From Hermatobates lingyangjiaoensis (taxonomy: Eukaryota > Arthropoda > Insecta > Hemiptera > Hermatobatidae), in the NCBI GenBank assembly GCA_026182355.1, contig JAPFBL010000068.1:9399001-9463000 (forward strand): a DNA stretch of 64,000 bases, written 5' to 3'. Shown here piece after piece: positions 1 through 13,944 of this stretch (positions are counted from its first letter, which is position 1; the number at the start of each line of letters is the position of its first letter). The notes under the pieces are model-generated. The model was not told the DNA's origin and did no database searches. It worked only from the letters and a program-made list of their open reading frames with translations. The position numbers and the translations under genes were made by a program.

Positions 1-2155
1 TTTCTGAAATCATAAAATGTACCATAAAGACCACCTTTTTTAATATATATTTTTTTAAAAAATGGTAGTCAGCTCATATACGAGTAGTTGTACTCTTAAC
101 GATGTCACTGAGATACCTCATATAACAGTGTAAGCTGTATTCTGTCCATAAGCATTCAGAATCTGTTATAAATCAATAGTTTTACTTTATTTAAAAAAAT
201 TACTGTACGGGTTATATTAAAATGCTGTAATTGTTTTTCACTTGAGTTGAGTTAATGCTATCACCAAAATTTGAGCACACTTGAATTAGTAGTTTAAGAG
301 GAAACAAATGTCGTCTAGAATAATATTTTGGCCAAAAATTTTAATTGATTATATTTCAATATCGCCAAAAAAGATGAGAAAAATTGTCACCATGAGTCTC
401 ATTTTTGAGTGATACATACGTATACTTGATCCATCAAATGGTGTGTCGTATAGTGTGGCTAGAAAGTTTTAATAGCACATCGCACCTACCCATCAACGTC
501 TTCACAGTCACAGAGACAGCATCAGTAGAACCTGAAAAACGGACTTTGAAACCTTTAGACAAATAAACCTGTCTTACTCTTAAAAATTAATTTCTCCCAT
601 GGCCACCACATTTACTTATGGTAAAGTAAAAATTACATCTATAAATTTTTGGTTTAGATTCGAAAAGAAATATTTTTAGGAATTAATTTGGTAATGTGGC
701 TCTCGTATAATTAAATTGGTGGTAAAAAATGAACTAAATTTCCTGACTCCCTGTTTAGAATAGCACTTTAATTGAAAGCATGTTGCATACTCTATCAATT
801 ATTCATGGATATGTAAAGGGGAAAGAATAAATATAAATTGAGCCAAAAATAACTTTTATGTGTACTTAGAAGAAAATAAAGAAGTATTCAAAATTTTTTT
901 AAAAAAAAAGAAAATTAGAATCCTAGAACCTAAAACTTGTAGGTATCATGGTATCAAAGTTGAAATAAAATTACTCCAGGGTTCTATTACTCCAAGATGA
1001 AATATTTTTGTTCATTTGCTTTTAATATTTCAATCAGTCCATGTGAAGATCTAGACAAATTATTGGAAAAAGCCAGTGAACCAAAATCATTGATATAACA
1101 TGCAAAAGAAAAAAAAATCCTCCGTTAGACAATACAGGATTGTCAACCAGCATTGAGTCAAAGCGAAAAAATTTTAGTAGAATATGAAAAGATGTAAAGT
1201 CAAAACAAAGCCCAAAGGTAAAAAATAAAAGTAGAAATAATACATGAATATAAAAAAAAAATAAAGAATTACAAACATACACCAAATAATTAGCACAAAA
1301 GCTAATTATAAATGCCAATTAAGAAATATATAAATAAATAATAAATTAATGGGAAGTTACAACAACGTTAGAGTTAAACTTTTCCAGTTGGATTGAGTTC
1401 GGGATACGATTAACACTAAGGTGTTAATAAATAGTTTTTCTAAAGGACTAACATTTAGTATTAGAAACAGAGATATGATTGAGTTTTTAAACACAAATGT
1501 ATATCGTATTATTAGAATCGCAAATAACTATATAGACCAGTTTGAGGGAAAATATTGATGTTATAAAATAATATTAATAATTTTAAATATTTCTAACGGA
1601 ATAGTTGGTGACTGTTGATTAAAGTAGTCTTATTGATTTTAAGTTATTTTGAATATAATGTGATTGAAATACAAACTGTAAAATTAAATTTAGCCAATTA
1701 TTAAAGCCTTGGCTTCTGCACGTGATTGGTATAACAATAATGTCATTCCCGTAGCTTGTCTTCCTGGATGTCTAACTTTAATTAAAGCTGTAGCTATAAA
1801 ACATTAGTGAAGCTATATGGTTCATTATTCTATCATTTCATTTCTCTCAAGTATTACAGACTCAAACATAATAACTTCTCCTATATCACTATCCATCTAT
1901 ATAGTAAAATACTTTTTGGAAACATTTATATTTTATGTAGTAAATGAGATAAATTTATTAATAATATCATGGTGTAATATTATTTTACAATAAATTTCCC
2001 GTTTAAGATAAAATAGATAAAATTTGGTATTATCTATTTAAAAGTAAATTTTAATTAAAATATTAATTTTTAAGTGTTTATGGTCTTTAATGGATTATGA
2101 TGGACAATATTACGCCACTCTCTCTCGCATTTTCTCTTTCTGTACATATATATAT

Positions 2156-2157
<2 letters not shown>
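1..2157. other. AT-rich DNA with no recognisable gene
   Basis: No open frame here has composition or motifs of a real protein. The longest, 94 codons on the minus strand at 1034-1318, is a run of Phe, Leu and Ile produced by A-rich DNA. No RNA gene or clear repeat was recognised. Confidence 0.6.
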
Positions 2158-2220
<63 letters not shown>

Positions 2221-2243
2221 GTGTGGTGGTGTGTGTGTGTGTG

Positions 2244-2278
<35 letters not shown>

Positions 2279-2366
2279 GTGTGTGTGTGTTATGTGTGTG
2301 TGAGAAATAGAGAGAGTGTGCTTGTGTGTGTTGTATATATATATATATATATATTGTGTGTGTGTG

Positions 2367-2451
<85 letters not shown>

Positions 2452-2456
2452 TGTGT
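2158..2456. repeat. Long compound (GT)n microsatellite
   Basis: About 300 bp of almost pure GT, interrupted by short GTTGTG, GTTATG and (TA)n segments near 2330-2355. All open frames across it on both strands encode only Cys-Val or His-Thr repeats and are not genes. Long GT runs can adopt Z-DNA and change length rapidly. Confidence 0.97.
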
Positions 2457-2578
2457 TTTTTCCTGGTGAAAGTACACCCTAACACCAGGGAATTTATTGA
2501 TACATGCTCCATTATCATATTACATGTAACATGTGTACGTGTAACATGTGTGTAACAATACGTGTAACATGTAACATA

Positions 2579-2579
2579 T

Positions 2580-2620
<41 letters not shown>

Positions 2621-2632
2621 TGTGTGTGTGGT
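2579..2632. repeat. Second (GT)n microsatellite
   Basis: A shorter GT run. It lies 120 bp after the main tract, separated by a segment in which the words ACATGT and GTAACATGT recur several times (2520-2578). Confidence 0.9.
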
Positions 2633-5600
2633 TGATGTAATGTCATCACAGAGACTAATCACACTCTTCTCGCAGTCATAGCAAATTGAATTACAATAGA
2701 AATATCACACAACTAAGAGTTAGTCGAAACGTTTACATATTTTTAAAATGCTATAAATAAATAATGATCTATTTACTTTCAATTTTGCATGATTTTTTAA
2801 ATATATGTTTTTTCAAAATATACTGCCATACATCATTGAACCTGAGCTTCCAAGACGTATTTGGGATTTACGGATTTTGAAAAGTGGGTATTTGATGATT
2901 TGAACTCATTTACCTCTCATAATATCACAGAAAGCTACTTATCAGTTTTTAAGTTAACTAAGTATTTTGAGCTATATAATTATTTAACTTCATGCAAGTA
3001 AATTTTTATTGATAAGTTACTATTTTAACTGAACTTAATCAGTTATTGATTAGTTTTATTGATAAATTTATCGATGATAGACTTCATATGCTCCTATGTG
3101 TGAATACAATTTTGACCTTTCAAACACTTGTATTCTCTTTACAATTCTATATTCTATTTCAAGAATAGGTGCAATTCTCAATGTGAAATAAAGTAGACAG
3201 TGTGACTGTATCTTCTACGCTGTTATCTATAGAACAGAACCAAAAGATGCCTGGATCATAAATAAACTGGTGAAATTGCCATTTCTCACCACCAAACCAG
3301 AATATTGTTTTAGAAAAATAAAGAACACGAGAACGAAAATTGGTGATGTTCTATATTGTTTTATTATTAAGTTATGACAGAGTGTTATTTATGAAGTAAT
3401 GTATTTTGTATAATGTAATTTATGGAACGCAACATATCCTGCTGACTGGAAGAAAGGCATAGTTAGTTTCTGAGGTAAAAGACTCTAACGACTCTTAGTC
3501 TGCTGACTAATATCCTTGGCATGCTTTCTAAATAACTCCTGGAAGGTAAAGAGTAATATTATTCCTCTCCATAGACAAATTTACCAATAAATATGAGGAA
3601 GTATTCAAGAGGTGCGTTGAATCAGATTAAAACTTTGAAGAGGATCATTCAAAATTCTGATTTAAAAAGAGCACCAATTTTGACAATTGCACGTCATAAA
3701 CAATTGCAACGACAAAGAAATTTCATAACCTATTCACATTTTTAAGAAAATTATGGAGAGAGCCTATATTTTCAGCAATTAGAAACAAAAACAAAACATG
3801 GATCTGTTTTGATCATCAGTTTTTCTAAGTGACAGTAAACCAGCATGCGCCCAGATTCTTACAAAGATCTAAACATATTTATTTGTTGACTCATTCTGTA
3901 TAGAAAAATCTACTTGAATTTGCCTCAGCTGGACTTCATTCCTGAAGTTATTCAAATTGAGTATTTGAATAAGCAGGACTTCATAGAATAATTTTAATAA
4001 ACTCAAGTCTGATAAAAAAAAATTCTAAGTTAACGTAAACAAATCCAAGAATTATTCCAACTTGTGTTTTGGTTTCTGAGATTACATAATTTCTTCCAGT
4101 TTCCCAAATTATTAAAATATTCATAACATACTAATTTTAATCATGTTCTTAACCTTCTATCAACATTTTAATATTTTAGAATATGCGGTAAACATACGGT
4201 GCCTACAATATACAGAACAGCGTAGTTTTGCTAAAAAAAAAAAAAAATTATAAAATATTTTCTAAACTCATAACTATGAAATCCGTTTTTATTACGGCAA
4301 TTTTGTTAAATCAATATAAAACTGTCTTTCAATGAAGTGTTAATTTTGTGCGTAATTCCAGTGTGATAATTTAAATAGTGTGAGCAGAATCCTTCTACTG
4401 TTTTTTAAACTAAATAATGTACAAATATATTACGCTTTTTTTACAAGACTCATCTTTCTTGTTATTGTAAAGTAATAAATTTTGATAGTCATTGGTTTTG
4501 TTATATGATAAACAATTATATGCTATATGGTATGTTAAATAGTCTACAAATTACATAATATGAGTTAGTAGCCTAAGAGAAAAAAGTATTGTTTAAATTG
4601 TTAACAGTGTTGAGTTTTGAAAGCTCTATCATGCTATGTAAACTAACTATGCTCATTTACACTGGAAGAGTACCTTTAGGGGTAAAACTTAAACTTACCC
4701 ATCAAAGGAGACGACCAATAGCGTAGCCACAAAGGTGTAGGTGTTTGCAAACCTAACCACACTCTAACATAGGCATATGTACACACACGGATGCATCAAG
4801 AGAAGTTTACCAGAGATCATAAAACGTGTATATCAGTAAAAAATTCAAAATCGTATATTTTTCAATTAGATTTTCGTTACTACATTTTAATTAAACTATG
4901 TAAAGTTGTTAAGAGTTTTTTCAATATTGTCTAGTAGCCCTGAGTGTTATGACATTTGTAAAATGTAATATTATTTTATTTTCTGATTTTTTCATAAATG
5001 AGTTCCAACACATTTAAAATGCGTTAGAAGAAGGGATCTTGGAACAACTGCATGCATGAGCTGGTACAGTTATTTTCAAAGCATTAGCTTTATAAAGATG
5101 AATGGTTTGTTTTTCTGTATGTAACCATGAGGTGTAAATTTATAAAAAAAATAATTAAATAGCGTTAAGGTTTTTAAAAGACATCATAAATAACCAAAGA
5201 AGACCGGTTGTTATCACGGCAGATATTATTCATGAGATTTTGACAAAATATGAACCAACCATTTTACTGTTCATAAAATAGGTATTCCCAGTAATTCAAA
5301 TTATTTTAAATACATTATTATAAAATAAAAATCTGGTAGAATGTTATTTACCCAAATCAACGTCATCAAATTTTAGTGTTTATAATTGTGGTTTATGTTA
5401 TGATGTACATACGAGTATATCCCACAAAAAACATGAATTTATAATAAAATATTAATTTAGATTTCAACTAAAATTTTAATATATCCTTTGTATTGTTAAA
5501 AACCTTGTTTGTTAAGAACTTTTTATAGTCAATTCGTAAGGTAAAAAACATTTTATTCAGAAGGACTTTGGTTAGTTATCAAGATATGTATTGCACATGG

Positions 5601-6203
5601 AAACCTAGGTCATATTATATGCATTTCATTAATATGACTTAAAAATAACAGTTTTATTTTTTATTATATGAGGCAAGACTAAAGGTTATGCGATATAGGG
5701 TAATTTCACAGTTTTTTTAGAGTAACTAACTAATGCAGTCGGTAGTGATGTATGGAGTTGAAACAGCATTATGGCATGGTGTAAATGGTAGAGGCTTTAC
5801 TAGAGACTAAAGTGTGTTAAAAGTCAAGTAGTAACCAAAGAAATTAAATTTCATCTCATAATTCAGCTATTTTCTATGCTAATAGGGTCCAATCAGCAGA
5901 CGGAACATAATTTGCAAGAGTCAATAGGCAAGAAACCAACAGGGACGCTGCCTTCATTAACTCCATGAATGTAAATAAATTTACACTGAATTAATCTTCA
6001 CTATATTGATTTCAAATAATGAGTAACATTCATTTGAAGAAAACTGTTAGTATAATGAATAACTAATGCCAATTTGTTTTACTTATTTTATTATATTTTC
6101 ATTCAATTCTAGAACTATGAGATATGCAAACTCTTTATATGTTAAAACATCATTGAGTAACTATTATCAATTTGAGCTGAAATATAAATAATATTATTTT
6201 CTT
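2633..6203. other. AT-rich DNA, mostly unexplained
   Basis: No gene is supported. A possible LINE scrap near 3438 is listed separately. The rest is AT-rich sequence without long open frames. Confidence 0.5.
3438..3600 (+). pseudogene. Possible non-LTR reverse transcriptase scrap
   Basis: One plus frame reads PADWKKGIV near the start, which resembles the P-x-x-W-K-x-G-x-V block preceding the catalytic core in LINE reverse transcriptases. Further on, ISLACF resembles the following RPISL block, but stop codons intervene. The match is short and could be chance. No YADD motif was found nearby. Confidence 0.22.
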
Positions 6204-6309
6204 TTGTATAATGTTTACTTTTACATCTATGATTACTTTTATTTTATCTTTATATAGTTATAGATAACTGAAAGTATTTCATTCGGTATGTATTTGTGTG
6301 TGTGTGTGT
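6204..6309 (+). repeat. Copy 1 of a ~105-bp direct duplication
   Basis: This segment, from TTGTATAATG to the short (GT)n run, recurs almost base for base at 6836-6941 in the same orientation, 632 bp downstream. Both copies end in a GT microsatellite, of different length. Confidence 0.9.
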
Positions 6310-6835
6310 GTGATTAATACATTGGCTAATTATAGTTCTTGGTGTGAGCTCTTGTGATTGAAGAAACACATTTTTTTATTGGTATTTTTAATAAAATTAT
6401 TTCATGAGCTTACAAAATGAAAGACCAATATTACACTAAAAATATCATATTTAGATTTTATGGAGAATTATAAGAGATGTTTGTATATAAGAATCTTCAT
6501 AAAAGACAATATAACTATCAGATATGCTAATTAACGGTATCAGCTATAAAAACTTTAGGTACAAAGCTGGAAACTCTTTAAATAATTAAAAAAACAATGG
6601 GCTGATTTTTGGGTTTAATGCACTTTTGAAAACATGGCTTCGTATCTATTGAATCAGAACTACTTGGTAGCAGTTTCAATCTAAGATATATAGAATGGAT
6701 TAAAGTAGTTAACAGGAACACAACACTTCTATTCAATCAACTCGATTGTAGGGATTAGTTGTGGATGACCTACTAGATATAGTAAATAATTAGTGTTATG
6801 ATATGCAAGGATATGTAAATGACCTGGTTATTACA

Positions 6836-6941
6836 TTGTATAATGTATTACTTTTACATCTATGATTACTTTTATTTTATCTTTATATAGTTATAGATAA
6901 CTGAAAGTATTTCATTCGGTATGTATTTGTGTGTGTGTGTG
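6836..6941 (+). repeat. Copy 2 of a ~105-bp direct duplication
   Basis: Near-identical to 6204-6309. The main differences are one extra AT at the left edge and a shorter terminal (GT)n. High identity in otherwise unconstrained AT-rich DNA suggests a recent duplication or two recent insertions of one short element. Confidence 0.9.
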
Positions 6942-9690
6942 AAATAGTACATAATAGTACTGAATTTTATTTCATGCTCTATCCTCTCCAAATTGGTCAA
7001 TGAACAGTAAAGAAGAAAAGTCTGAATATATATCCAGCTAAATCGTCCTTACACGTTCCTCTAGAAAAAAGTAAGTTTCAAGGACTTTTCTGAGTAAAAA
7101 GAACTAAACTAAACCTCTCAGAGGTATACAAAAACATTGAAGTTTCTTCAGATAAATTACTTAACAAAAAGCGTTATCAGACAGCTTGGATTAAAATATG
7201 CATGTTAAAGGTAAAAGTCAACAATATCAGCTTAAAAACTAACATATATATTAATGTGTGGTCATCAGAAAAGTTAAGATGTATTGAATCATGTCAAAAT
7301 ATGCCACCATACATCCACAGCATAGAACATTAAGCAGTTTATTTTATGAAGTTCTCAAATATCACCTTGATGAAGTGTTAATCGGGTCTTTTCATTTTAT
7401 TCCATCATTCTTCGGAAAGTTCTCTTATCATAGGCAAGAAGGGAGTTTTCATTCACCCTAGACATCGTCCCTGCTTCAGAATCATAGACTCATAATATAT
7501 GAGAGTCTTGAAGAGAGAGATTTATGACTTTAGCCTGGAAGGATTATGGTTGGGTTCCATGGAAGACTTACACTTTTTTCCAATGCAAGCCTATTTAAAT
7601 CAAGAATTATAGTTTCCACTGCTTCGATAAACGACCCAGCAATAACAGCGTAAGCCAAAATCTATGTAGTCTTACACAAAACACTGCATCTTAGTAGATT
7701 ACTTGATTGTGGCATAAACATTCCTGAAATAAGCATATTAAACAATAAGCATATGAAAGTAAACCTTTGACTTAAGATTGTCTTATTTATCGAATCTATT
7801 GAAAGATTACCATTCATGTCGTATTGTCTGCACTCTGATATTTACTATACTGGATATCTTAGAGGCATTTTTAACTCTATTAGAGCCTTATGTAAACTCC
7901 TCACGTAAGCTGACAATGGAAGTGTATTACAGTTGTTAACACTGTATTCTAAGATATTGTCCTGGATCATTTCTAAAGAAAAATTTGATGGGTGTTAAAA
8001 CACTTTTTCCTGAAAGAACATTGTTGGTTCCGAAGGAGTTCTTTTAGCATAAGAGAGAAATAGAGAATAAAAAAGCTCGAGAAAACCTTATGTACATAAT
8101 TTATGAATGTGCTAAGAATACCCGACGAAAACATGTTATGGAATACGTAGCCTTGTGCACATTATCCAAAGAGTGCAATTTAACAGTGTTTTATTGCCTG
8201 ACCCTTCCACCACTCATTAAAGTGAATTTTGACTAACAATCTGCAAACAATGGGCAGAAACTTGACCATAATTGAAAAACAATAAGATGATGAAGGCATC
8301 CCAAAACCGGTAGAAGAGAAAAAAATATTTGTAATAAATGATAAAATATATTTCGATAATATACTATGTATCAGTATTATCTGTAATAACAGTAGATTAA
8401 ATATTAGTACATTTTAAATAAATGTACATGTAATGCATCACTGCAAGAAATATCACCTGTTGTAATCATAAAAGTAGTTAGGAATGGATATTCTTCATTT
8501 ACAATTATTGGATTATTTAATGATAAAAACAATTGCAATTAAGTTTCAAAATGTATAACTTTTATTTTCAAGTGTGCTTTCTGTATTTTTAATTAAAAAT
8601 TGATTTATTTACATTTTGTTCCAAAAATTGAAGAGATTAACATCAAGTGATATAACAAATTAGTATCAAGTGAAATACAATCATTTTAAACCGAAGATTA
8701 TTTTAATAAATATAATCTATTATAATTTTTTTAGACTTATTGAACTGTATTTCATTATTTTTGATTTCAGTTTGTAATACTAATAAATATTAAGTAATAT
8801 TACTTTATGAATTCATAATTGGATTACTCAATATTTTCAATCAAAGTCGATATAGCATAATAATAAAATATAATGGTAATAATAGCCACTCAATAAGCTC
8901 TGTTTTTATTTCTGCTGAGAATTTCACAAGTAAAATTTTGAAAAATAACTATCATGAAAGTTTATTTTAAGCGGTACATGTTGAGACATTTATAAATTGA
9001 CTACTCTTAAACTGTACATAGAAAAAAGTCAATTACTTAATTATGCATATTAGTAACATTGCTTTCTTATCAGATCAAATACATCATGATTAATAATAAT
9101 ATGATATCAGTTTAATATAAAAATAAAGTATGTGTTAGAGTCAGTAGGACATCAGTTTGAACAAACAAACTTCTTTAATTACAAAACAAATAATGATTGC
9201 ATAAATTTTTGCAATACACTTTCCTGAACTAATTAAAGTGCATTATTTACAATAACGATGAAGAAAATGTGGTTTACAGATACAATTTACAATTGGAAAT
9301 TTATAATTGAAACTGTTAAATTTCATTTAGATGCAACGGAAGGTGAAATTTTCGGAAACAGTAATAAAAGCTACTTGATTAAACATATAATTGAAGGTGG
9401 AAGTGAAGGCCATTGTTTTCTGTTAGCTGTTATTCAAAAAGATTTTAATTAAAGAAACTTCATTAACTTTTCTCCTCTGTTATGCTTCCTTAATTTTTTT
9501 TTTTGAATTAACACAAATGATTTTGAAACACAATTATGATATACTTTTTCACTATTTTTTTGCAAATGCATGTTTGATTTGTTTGCAAACGTAATAGAAT
9601 TTGAGCACAATTACGAAGAAACTATTTGTTATCAAACGTCAAAACTAATATTTGTGGAATAAGTCAAGTAAAATATTAGTTAAATTACTA
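6942..9690. other. AT-rich DNA with no supported gene
   Basis: No homology was recognised. A 64-codon plus frame at 9258-9452 has a mixed amino-acid composition but no known motif, no visible splice context and no neighbour that would support it. Confidence 0.5.
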
Positions 9691-9850
9691 AAAGAAATTT
9701 ACACTCATACGGAGAAACAGATAAAAAGACAGACAGAGTATGAAAGACGAGAGGGAGAGAGATTGATAGAGAGTGAAAGAATGTATATGAGAAAAAAGGA
9801 GTGAGAGAGATGAGCGAGAGAGAAAGAGTGATACAGGGTACATATATAAA
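9691..9850 (+). repeat. Purine-rich GA/GAGA tract
   Basis: A stretch dominated by AGAGAG, GAAAGA and GACAGA words on the plus strand, imperfect rather than a pure microsatellite. The antisense frame at 9680-9862 is Ser, Leu and Phe rich only because of this composition. Confidence 0.7.
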
Positions 9851-12186
9851 ATATAAAATCAAATTATATTTAGAATGTGGGTTGTGGTGCGCATTGAGTT
9901 GTATTTTCTACCTAGAGAATTTACTCAGAGTATAATACTCTTTGGTATAGTCTATAGAGTATGCTATAGACATTTATAGATATTTAAGTCTAATAAATTG
10001 TACTTACAGAGAAGTATTATTTTTTTCTTTTCATTTTTTTACCAATTGAGTTGATTCAGAAAGGTAAACGCGAAATAGTTTACTAGAAATAGCAATCATC
10101 TTAAAATTAATTTTATAAGTGTTGACAAACCGTTTCCATACGTTTTCCTCAATTTATAACCTTTCAAACTACATACCTTCCAGGACATAAAATGTAATAT
10201 TACCTTGTTCCAATATATAAAAAAGAAGTAAAAGTTTTACATTTTACCTTTATTTATTACTTGTTTTATATATTAACGCTTAATATCTTTCCATTGTAGG
10301 TATTGGATTTGCATGCAAATGGTATTTGTTTTCCTATACATGCAAGACCTAAGTGATACACTTGTTTGATACTGTTCAACTGAACAGTTTTAAATTGAGG
10401 CAAGCTTAACTACTGTCTTTTGAAATAGTCCGGATTTGACGGCACGGGATATCCTTGCCACAGCTACGTTTTTATACCATAGTCCACATAACATGCACAT
10501 TTGGAGTAAGTACAGCCAAATCATTACGTGAAATGAATAGTTGGGTTTCTTTTGGATTCCATAATGTTTTATTGGACTATCAAATGCCATGTACTCTGAG
10601 CTATTATACAAATGGCCTGCTAGGTAAACTGCACAACAATATTAGGTTCATTTAAAAAGTGCTAATATATAATATAAAAAGGTCAATGTACCATTCACTA
10701 TTTGAGTGGATAATATAAGTAATTATATACCATACATTTTTTCCAAAACTAACATTAGGACACAAGTACATCGCATGCTGTAGAAGAGTTACAAACACAT
10801 TAATGAAATAATTAAGTGCAATTTGGTAATAAACCAAAAAAAAAATTTGTTTCCTCTTATAGCTGTTACTCCAAATGTCATACTATCTATTTTTATTATC
10901 TATACACCATTATGAAATTTTTATTAAATCTTATTATTCTATGAATGTAAAGGAGGACATTCTATATATTTAGATGTAAAGCTAAATTCAACCTGTTTCT
11001 ATAATCGCATGAAGTATATAAGTCTTGTTTCTGTTTATATAGATACATTTATGTAGTAATAAAGGGATTACTATCGAAGTCCATTTCTATCTACCCTCAA
11101 TAAATCTGTATATCCAAAACATTATTCCGAAAAATATATTCGTAACTTAATGTTTAGAGCCCCATAATCAATTTATCTTGAGATACTGAATTAAAAAGAT
11201 ATGTATTCACATATATTTAAATTATAAAATGTATATTTTGATAGGTAATGATACATTGTAATGATTATCAGAATGAAAATACGATGAAGTGGGAATGCGT
11301 TTAAAAGGAGTAAGTAGGAGTATTATAAGAATGTGTTGAGAGGAGAAAAGATTTATCCCCAACGTGAGGGTCTATGTTTCATACAATATTGGCTTCTCAA
11401 GTCGTTAATAATGAAACAGGGCACTTTAATTATAACGAGAATGGATTCAAGTGGCCACTATAAATCCAGTGTTTTTAGTTACAAAGGGTCTCTTTTATAT
11501 GAAGCCTGGTGTCAACCATATAATGAGAACCACTTTAATAACTCCCGAGTGTTCTGCTATGAAAGGCTTCCTAACAGCTTTTATCCCGATGATATAGTTT
11601 TGTCAAAATATACAACTACAATGAATTAGCTACTAGACCTTTAAACTACTGATCTGAATGAGTATTAGTTAATTATTTTAAAATTTTCAAATTCGGATTA
11701 CTAATGATTATTTTTTCAAGTTTACTACAGCAAGTAAATAAACACACAAGTTTATATTATTAAAATTAGTAGTCAATTATTAACATTACATGAGTAATGT
11801 TATTTCAAAAGAACATGGTATAAAAAAAGAAAGTAAATTGTATATGAACAGTAATTGTTATTCTCTTCATACCAATGGTATATGAAATGAAGGGAAAACA
11901 AAAGCAAATAAGATACGTTATTTAAGAAAATTTTATTGATTTCTTAGTAAGAATTCATAGTTAGTTGATCGATTATAAGGTGAAATTAAGGAGAATTTAC
12001 GAAATTCTCTTTAGCTTTATATATATTTATATATAACTGGATTTCACAGTGAGGCCATGAAACTAGAACCTTTAATGAAAACAAGTAGTCATCGTTGACT
12101 GTGACGAAGACAACTTCTATGAGTTAAATGATGTAGTCGTGTTTCAGATTATTTTACTGTGGTGGGAACGTTCATATTTATACATA
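9851..12186. other. AT-rich DNA with no supported gene
   Basis: Short open frames occur on both strands, including 98 codons at 11333-11629 (+). None shows a recognisable domain, and the spacing of stops is what AT-rich random DNA would give. No repeat family known from elsewhere in the window was seen here. Confidence 0.5.
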
Positions 12187-12366
12187 TATGATCAATCCAC
12201 AATATTAAATGGGAAAAAAAAGACTAAATTCTTTCAAACGTAATAAGCTGTCTTCGACAGAGTCAAAAACTCACTGAAACATCTCATGCAGCAAAAATCT
12301 CATTTCATATTGTGGTTTGATCATTGATTGTTATTTCATGTGTTTATGTGAAGTCTTGTATTTATC
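12187..12366. repeat. Foldback repeat family, degenerate copy
   Basis: Carries the words that define a family seen many times in this window: a GATCAAACCACAAT-like end, GGGAAAA, AAGACTAA, a TCTTTCAA-CGTAA core, GTCTTCG-CAGAGTC, and a right end reading TGTGGTTTGATCATTGATTG. The element is an inverted repeat in its better-kept copies (18808-18984). This copy is diverged and has lost most of one arm. Confidence 0.75.
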
Positions 12367-13621
12367 TATAGATATAATTATAATTGCCTGGAAGAAAATA
12401 TATGATTAGTTGCGCTAATTACCAATAGGAAAAGATTTCGTTCTGTACATCTAGTTGAATCGCAGTATGTGGTTTTTGAAAAAGACCCATACTTAAGTTA
12501 CTTACTGCCTTACTAAGCTTCTGTTGTCTTGGGAAGCTTAGTTGGGTGTAGGGACTGCGCAATCTCTCTTTAAAGCAAGCATATTGGTATAAAATGTGAG
12601 CTTCATCGTGCAGCACACTCCTAAGTTTATTTTAATTATAGTTTTTACTTATGGTGGTGGTATGATAGTTATTTTCAGGCGAAATTATGACCCATACGTT
12701 GGTCTTTATATATAGATCTCAATAAGTTATTTGGAGGAAGATATATGATTAGTTGAGTTAATAACCAATAGGAATAGGTTTTATTTTCTTAACTTCGAGT
12801 TTAATCAGACATACCTACATACACTCTAATTGTGGCAGTTTAAATGATAGTTTGAATAACTTCTGATTTCTGTTTACTACAGGTGAAAGAGAATTTGAGA
12901 CAACTCTTGATACTGGTTGATTAAGGGAGAAACTGCATCACCAATAGTTGTTTTCTTACAATGTGTAAAAAATAACATCATTCCAAAAATGAGGAATAAC
13001 TGTTGGTCTGCTGTTTCCACTATGATATTTTTTCTAGAGCCTTGAGCCTTTTAGAAACGGTGAATGGACTTTTTTAAAGATGATTTATTTTACATCTATT
13101 CTATTTTGTCTTAATTTCATTGAAACAGATTGTATTTTTTTGGATAACTTTCTATGCTTAAATATCAGCATGTATGTCTTTATTTATGATTGAAAAATAA
13201 TTCAATTCTATCTTTTTTATTTTGATATTAAGTTTGTTTTAAATCTTTTTAGCTTTTCAATAATCTTTTGACTTTGATTGTGTGAAGTACACTAAACTAT
13301 TTAAGACTCAGAACGATTCAAGATTTAGAAGTTCGATGTTTACCACTCGACCACTTTACTACCTGGTTACTTTCTACACTACAGTGTTTGTATACTTATA
13401 CAAATAAGTCATTGTTATAAATAAACAGTTTTACACCGCGATTGCAGAAACCATGATGATTGTCTTCTCCGAAGTGAATATGATATACACCTTAACTTCG
13501 TTAAGTGACAAGAAAACTGTCTGAAAAAATGTATCATGTTGAGGGATTCTTTTTAAAACGTTGATAAGTAGATACCACAATGTGTTCAGCTGTGTCATTG
13601 TTTATGTCAAACTATATATAA
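12367..13621. other. AT-rich DNA with no supported gene
   Basis: Nothing recognisable. A short direct resemblance between 12388-12425 and 12735-12780 (words TATGATTAGTTG and ACCAATAGGAA) suggests a small old duplication. Confidence 0.4.
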
Positions 13622-13894
13622 TTCAAAATTGTAGATAGGTAGCACAGAAAGTAAAAGAAACACACTTGCAGACTCAAATTTTCGCGTAATCCGTCTTCAG
13701 GAGAAAAGAGAAAGGGAGACCAAACACGTTGTAGACGCAACGGCTAGTAACCGTTACTAGCTAGGGTTACTAGCCGTTGCTTCTACAAGTGCTTGGTCTC
13801 CCTTTCTCTTTTCTCCTGAAGACGGATTACCCGAAAATTTGAGTCTGTAAGCATGTTTCTTTTACTTTCTGTGCTACCTATCTTCAATTTTGAA
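13622..13894. repeat. Large inverted repeat (foldback element)
   Basis: Two arms of about 128 bp (13622-13750 and 13767-13894) are near-perfect reverse complements around a 16-bp centre. The arms contain CCGTCTTCAGGAGAAAAGAG and its complement. One arm is found again, single-stranded, at 19740-19830. An (AT)n tract follows the right arm at 13945. A transcript crossing it would form a long hairpin. No open frame is present, so it would be a non-autonomous element if it is mobile. Confidence 0.9.
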
Positions 13895-13942
13895 CTGGGA
13901 TTGGGTCCGTTTGGATCGTTTTTCCGTTTATCAAGTGAAACG

Positions 13943-13944
<2 letters not shown>

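Noticed and set aside
2070..2662. Several open frames of 68-191 codons on both strands
   Set aside because: They encode only His-Thr or Cys-Val repeats and exist because GT/CA runs contain no stop codon.
9258..9452. 64-codon plus frame as a small gene
   Set aside because: Balanced composition but no motif, signal peptide or splice context. Kept only as a remark in the gap entry.
11333..11629. 98-codon plus frame as a gene
   Set aside because: No domain, no splice signals at its edges and no homology that I recognise. Such lengths occur by chance in 64 kb.
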